A stretch of 64,000 bases of DNA, taken from assembly GCF_954871325.1 (NCBI RefSeq), contig NC_088778.1:11479882-11543881 (forward strand). Direction: 5' to 3'. The stretch's first letter is position 1. The number at the start of each line of letters is the position of its first letter. This stretch comes from Gordionus sp. m RMFG-2023. Lineage: Eukaryota; Nematomorpha; Gordioida; Chordodea; Parachordodidae. A program made the position numbers and the translations under genes. The notes beneath the pieces were generated by a model. That model worked only from the letters and a program-made list of their open reading frames with translations. It ran no database searches and had not been told where the DNA came from. Shown piece after piece: positions 63,301 through 64,000 of this stretch.

Positions 63301-63314
63301 TAGTTTTATGATTA
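45319..63314 (-). CDS. SRRT: ARS2 (SRRT), cap-binding-complex partner (5' end beyond window)
   Basis: ARS2 links the nuclear cap-binding complex to RNA processing, decay and small-RNA maturation. Minus-strand exons: 63314-63049, 58881-58740, 49268-49125, 48949-48846, 48543-48400, 48241-48044, 47830-47596, 47483-47236, 46882-46729, 46464-46356, 46247-46093, 45912-45714, 45610-45517, 45394-45319. All join in frame. Family blocks: [18 protein letters not shown]; the RRM-like [80 protein letters not shown]; the zinc-finger region [39 protein letters not shown]; the C-terminal YRDLDAPED. The Ser-rich exon frame at 58881-58740 rests on splice phase. The N-terminal third is outside the window. One intron looks U12-type, and another holds a 9.4-kb nested transposon. 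Confidence 0.94.
46248..46355 (-). other. Probable U12-type AT-AC intron of ARS2
   Basis: Read on the minus strand, the intron starts ATATCCTTTTTT directly after the exon bases GAAAC, and ends CTAAAC before TGAGGTGG. The first bases match the U12 donor consensus ATATCCTT exactly, and TCCTTAAC inside matches the U12 branch consensus. No GT donor keeps the frame, while AT-AC splicing gives KDYET|EVEKF, which fits the ARS2 family. The branch-to-acceptor distance (~30 bases) is longer than usual. Confidence 0.8.
49780..56359 (+). mobile_element. 6.6-kb hAT element with giant inverted iteron arms
   Basis: Ends CAGGGTTTTACA and TGTTAAACCCTG are flanked by identical 8-bp copies ATTTTAAC (49772-49779 and 56360-56367), proof of a hAT insertion. 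The left arm (49780-about 51620) and the inverted right arm (about 55130-56359) are arrays of ~110-bp units. The palindrome TGACAATTGTCA occurs perfectly at 50383, 50483, 50691, 50810, 51028, 51249, 51362 and 51466 on the left and 55355, 55464, 55672 and 55772 on the right; other units carry degenerate forms. The middle carries a transposase gene (52673-54697). Between arm and gene, 51620-52670 has no recognised gene. Confidence 0.95.
52673..54697 (+). pseudogene. hAT transposase, nearly complete but interrupted
   Basis: Pieces in order: a BED-finger-like start (CSMC at about 52752, then LKRHINES across a probable small intron), [28 protein letters not shown] (53003-53275), [44 protein letters not shown] (53285-53977), GDFFASW and AIYMDPRFH (53974-54219), then [17 protein letters not shown], the hAT dimerisation signature, ending at about 54697. 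The frame is broken at only a few points: a TGA at 53274 where the family usually has Arg, a small shift near 53970, and a stop near 54496. It is much better preserved than the copy at 32518, so it died recently. Confidence 0.9.
60130..60870 (+). mobile_element. 3' fragment of the same LINE family as at 35760-39190
   Basis: The + strand has [21 protein letters not shown] followed by [10 protein letters not shown], and later a [10 protein letters not shown] segment. These match the C-terminal block and following sequence of the other copy (CIYCGLPIESKAH, LKNQICWPHQP). Only the C-terminal portion and 3' tail are present, as expected from 5'-truncated LINE insertion, and the frame is broken. It is in opposite orientation to ARS2 transcription. 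Confidence 0.85.
62330..62505 (-). repeat. Solitary relic end related to the 49321-58702 element
   Basis: Read on the minus strand it starts GGTAATTCCATGTCAAAT and later contains AAAATTTGGTA, AAAATTTTAGCCT and GGGTTCAAAGTGGC, in the same order as words in the terminal repeats of the 49321-58702 element. No opposite partner end was found, so it is a truncated relative. Confidence 0.6.
62515..62930. mobile_element. 416-bp element with inverted TAGGGCTGTGCC ends
   Basis: Left TAGGGCTGTGCCAATATTTT and right AATATTGGCAAAAATATAGG then CACAGCCCTA form inverted ends of about 35 bp. There is no coding content. A related single end occurs near 61090-61132 (GATATT and GGCACAGCCCTA). The flanking 8-mers match only 5 of 8, so no target duplication is claimed. 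A non-autonomous DNA transposon is likely. Confidence 0.75.
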
Positions 63315-64000
63315 CTTGATTGATTTTATTTTAAAGGGGATATTAATAAAATTCAAAAAAAGGTCTATATAATTGTTGACCAAGAGCTATGACACAAATG
63401 AAAGGCTTGAAGATTATGAAGGAAGGATATCAAATAAATGAAGATTTGGAGATTATGAAAATGAAACGAATATACGAAATTTTATTTAGGGATAATGGAA
63501 CACGTGGCCTATGAAGGGTGGGCGTGTTGTAGTTTTGTATTATTATGATATATATTTATATATATATATTATAAAATGTCAATCAAAAAGAATATATTTT
63601 ATTTATTAGTTATTTTATCGAGAATTGATATTCAAACACTTGGTATTTTTTTGTTTACTTTTTTACTTTTGACTTTTGATAAATATATTATACGAGATTA
63701 ATTTTGATGGTTTTATAAAAAAAATGAAAAAAAACTTTATGAGATGAAAATAATTTAATTTGATGTTTGACTTTGGAAATTTTAAGATTTGAATAGAAAT
63801 AAAGAAATAGAAATTAAAAATAAAAAAAATTATACGAGATTAATTTTGATGGTTTTATAAAAAAAATATAATTTAATTTGATGTTTGACTTTGGAAATTT
63901 TGTGATTTGAATAGAAATAAAGAAATATAAATTAAAAAAAAAAATCAAACATCAAATTAAATTATTTTCATCTCATAAAGTTTTTTTTCATTTTTTTATA
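63315..64000. other. ARS2 intron DNA with direct and inverted repeats at the window edge
   Basis: A unit from about 63687 is repeated from about 63829, the second copy lacking about 30 bp. Sequence 63714-63770 is then present inverted at 63945-64000 with near-perfect match, giving a ~56-bp stem around a ~174-bp loop. The structure runs off the window. The upstream ARS2 exons must lie to the right. Confidence 0.8.

Noticed and set aside
1-64000. CRISPR arrays, operons or bacterial genes
   Set aside because: No spaced short direct repeats of CRISPR type; all recognised genes are spliced animal genes.

Overview
This window is AT-rich animal nuclear DNA. Four intron-bearing animal gene families are present: the autophagy lipid-transfer protein ATG2, a homeodomain protein, a bestrophin chloride channel and the RNA-processing factor ARS2 (SRRT). 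Exons are short, introns are often only 48-110 bp, and transposon debris fills many gaps. The species cannot be named from this sequence. The proteins are diverged, so a fast-evolving, AT-rich invertebrate is the best guess.

Layout: 1-2130 holds a fossil reverse transcriptase/RNase H element. ATG2 lies on the + strand from at least 7736 (probably 4742) to 20889; 27 introns were placed and every reading phase agrees, but the N-terminal part was not found. 20903-25063 is intergenic with an old hAT-like element and tRNA-like pieces. A four-exon homeobox gene lies at 25064-27037 (+), and a three-exon, apparently complete bestrophin gene at 30051-32122 (-). 32510-42480 is a transposon cluster: a dead hAT copy, short GGCCCG-rich elements, one of which was split by a LINE, a second hAT fragment, a tandem duplication, and a broken gene of a widely dispersed animal family. 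ARS2 runs on the - strand from 45319 to beyond the right edge (first visible exon 63049-63314).

The most notable structure is in one ARS2 intron. An element with terminal inverted repeats of about 560-600 bp (49321-58702) fills an intron that would otherwise be about 89 bp. Its left repeat is interrupted by a 6.6-kb hAT element (49780-56359) with a perfect 8-bp target duplication. That hAT carries two long inverted arms of ~110-bp units, many with the palindrome TGACAATTGTCA. ARS2 also has a 108-bp intron with the hallmarks of the U12 (AT-AC) class. Across ATG2 and ARS2, about half of the 5' splice sites read GTT instead of GTA/GTG, suggesting relaxed donor recognition.

The host genes are not functionally linked to each other. 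Assignments rest on remembered family motifs and on splice-phase consistency; no database search was run.
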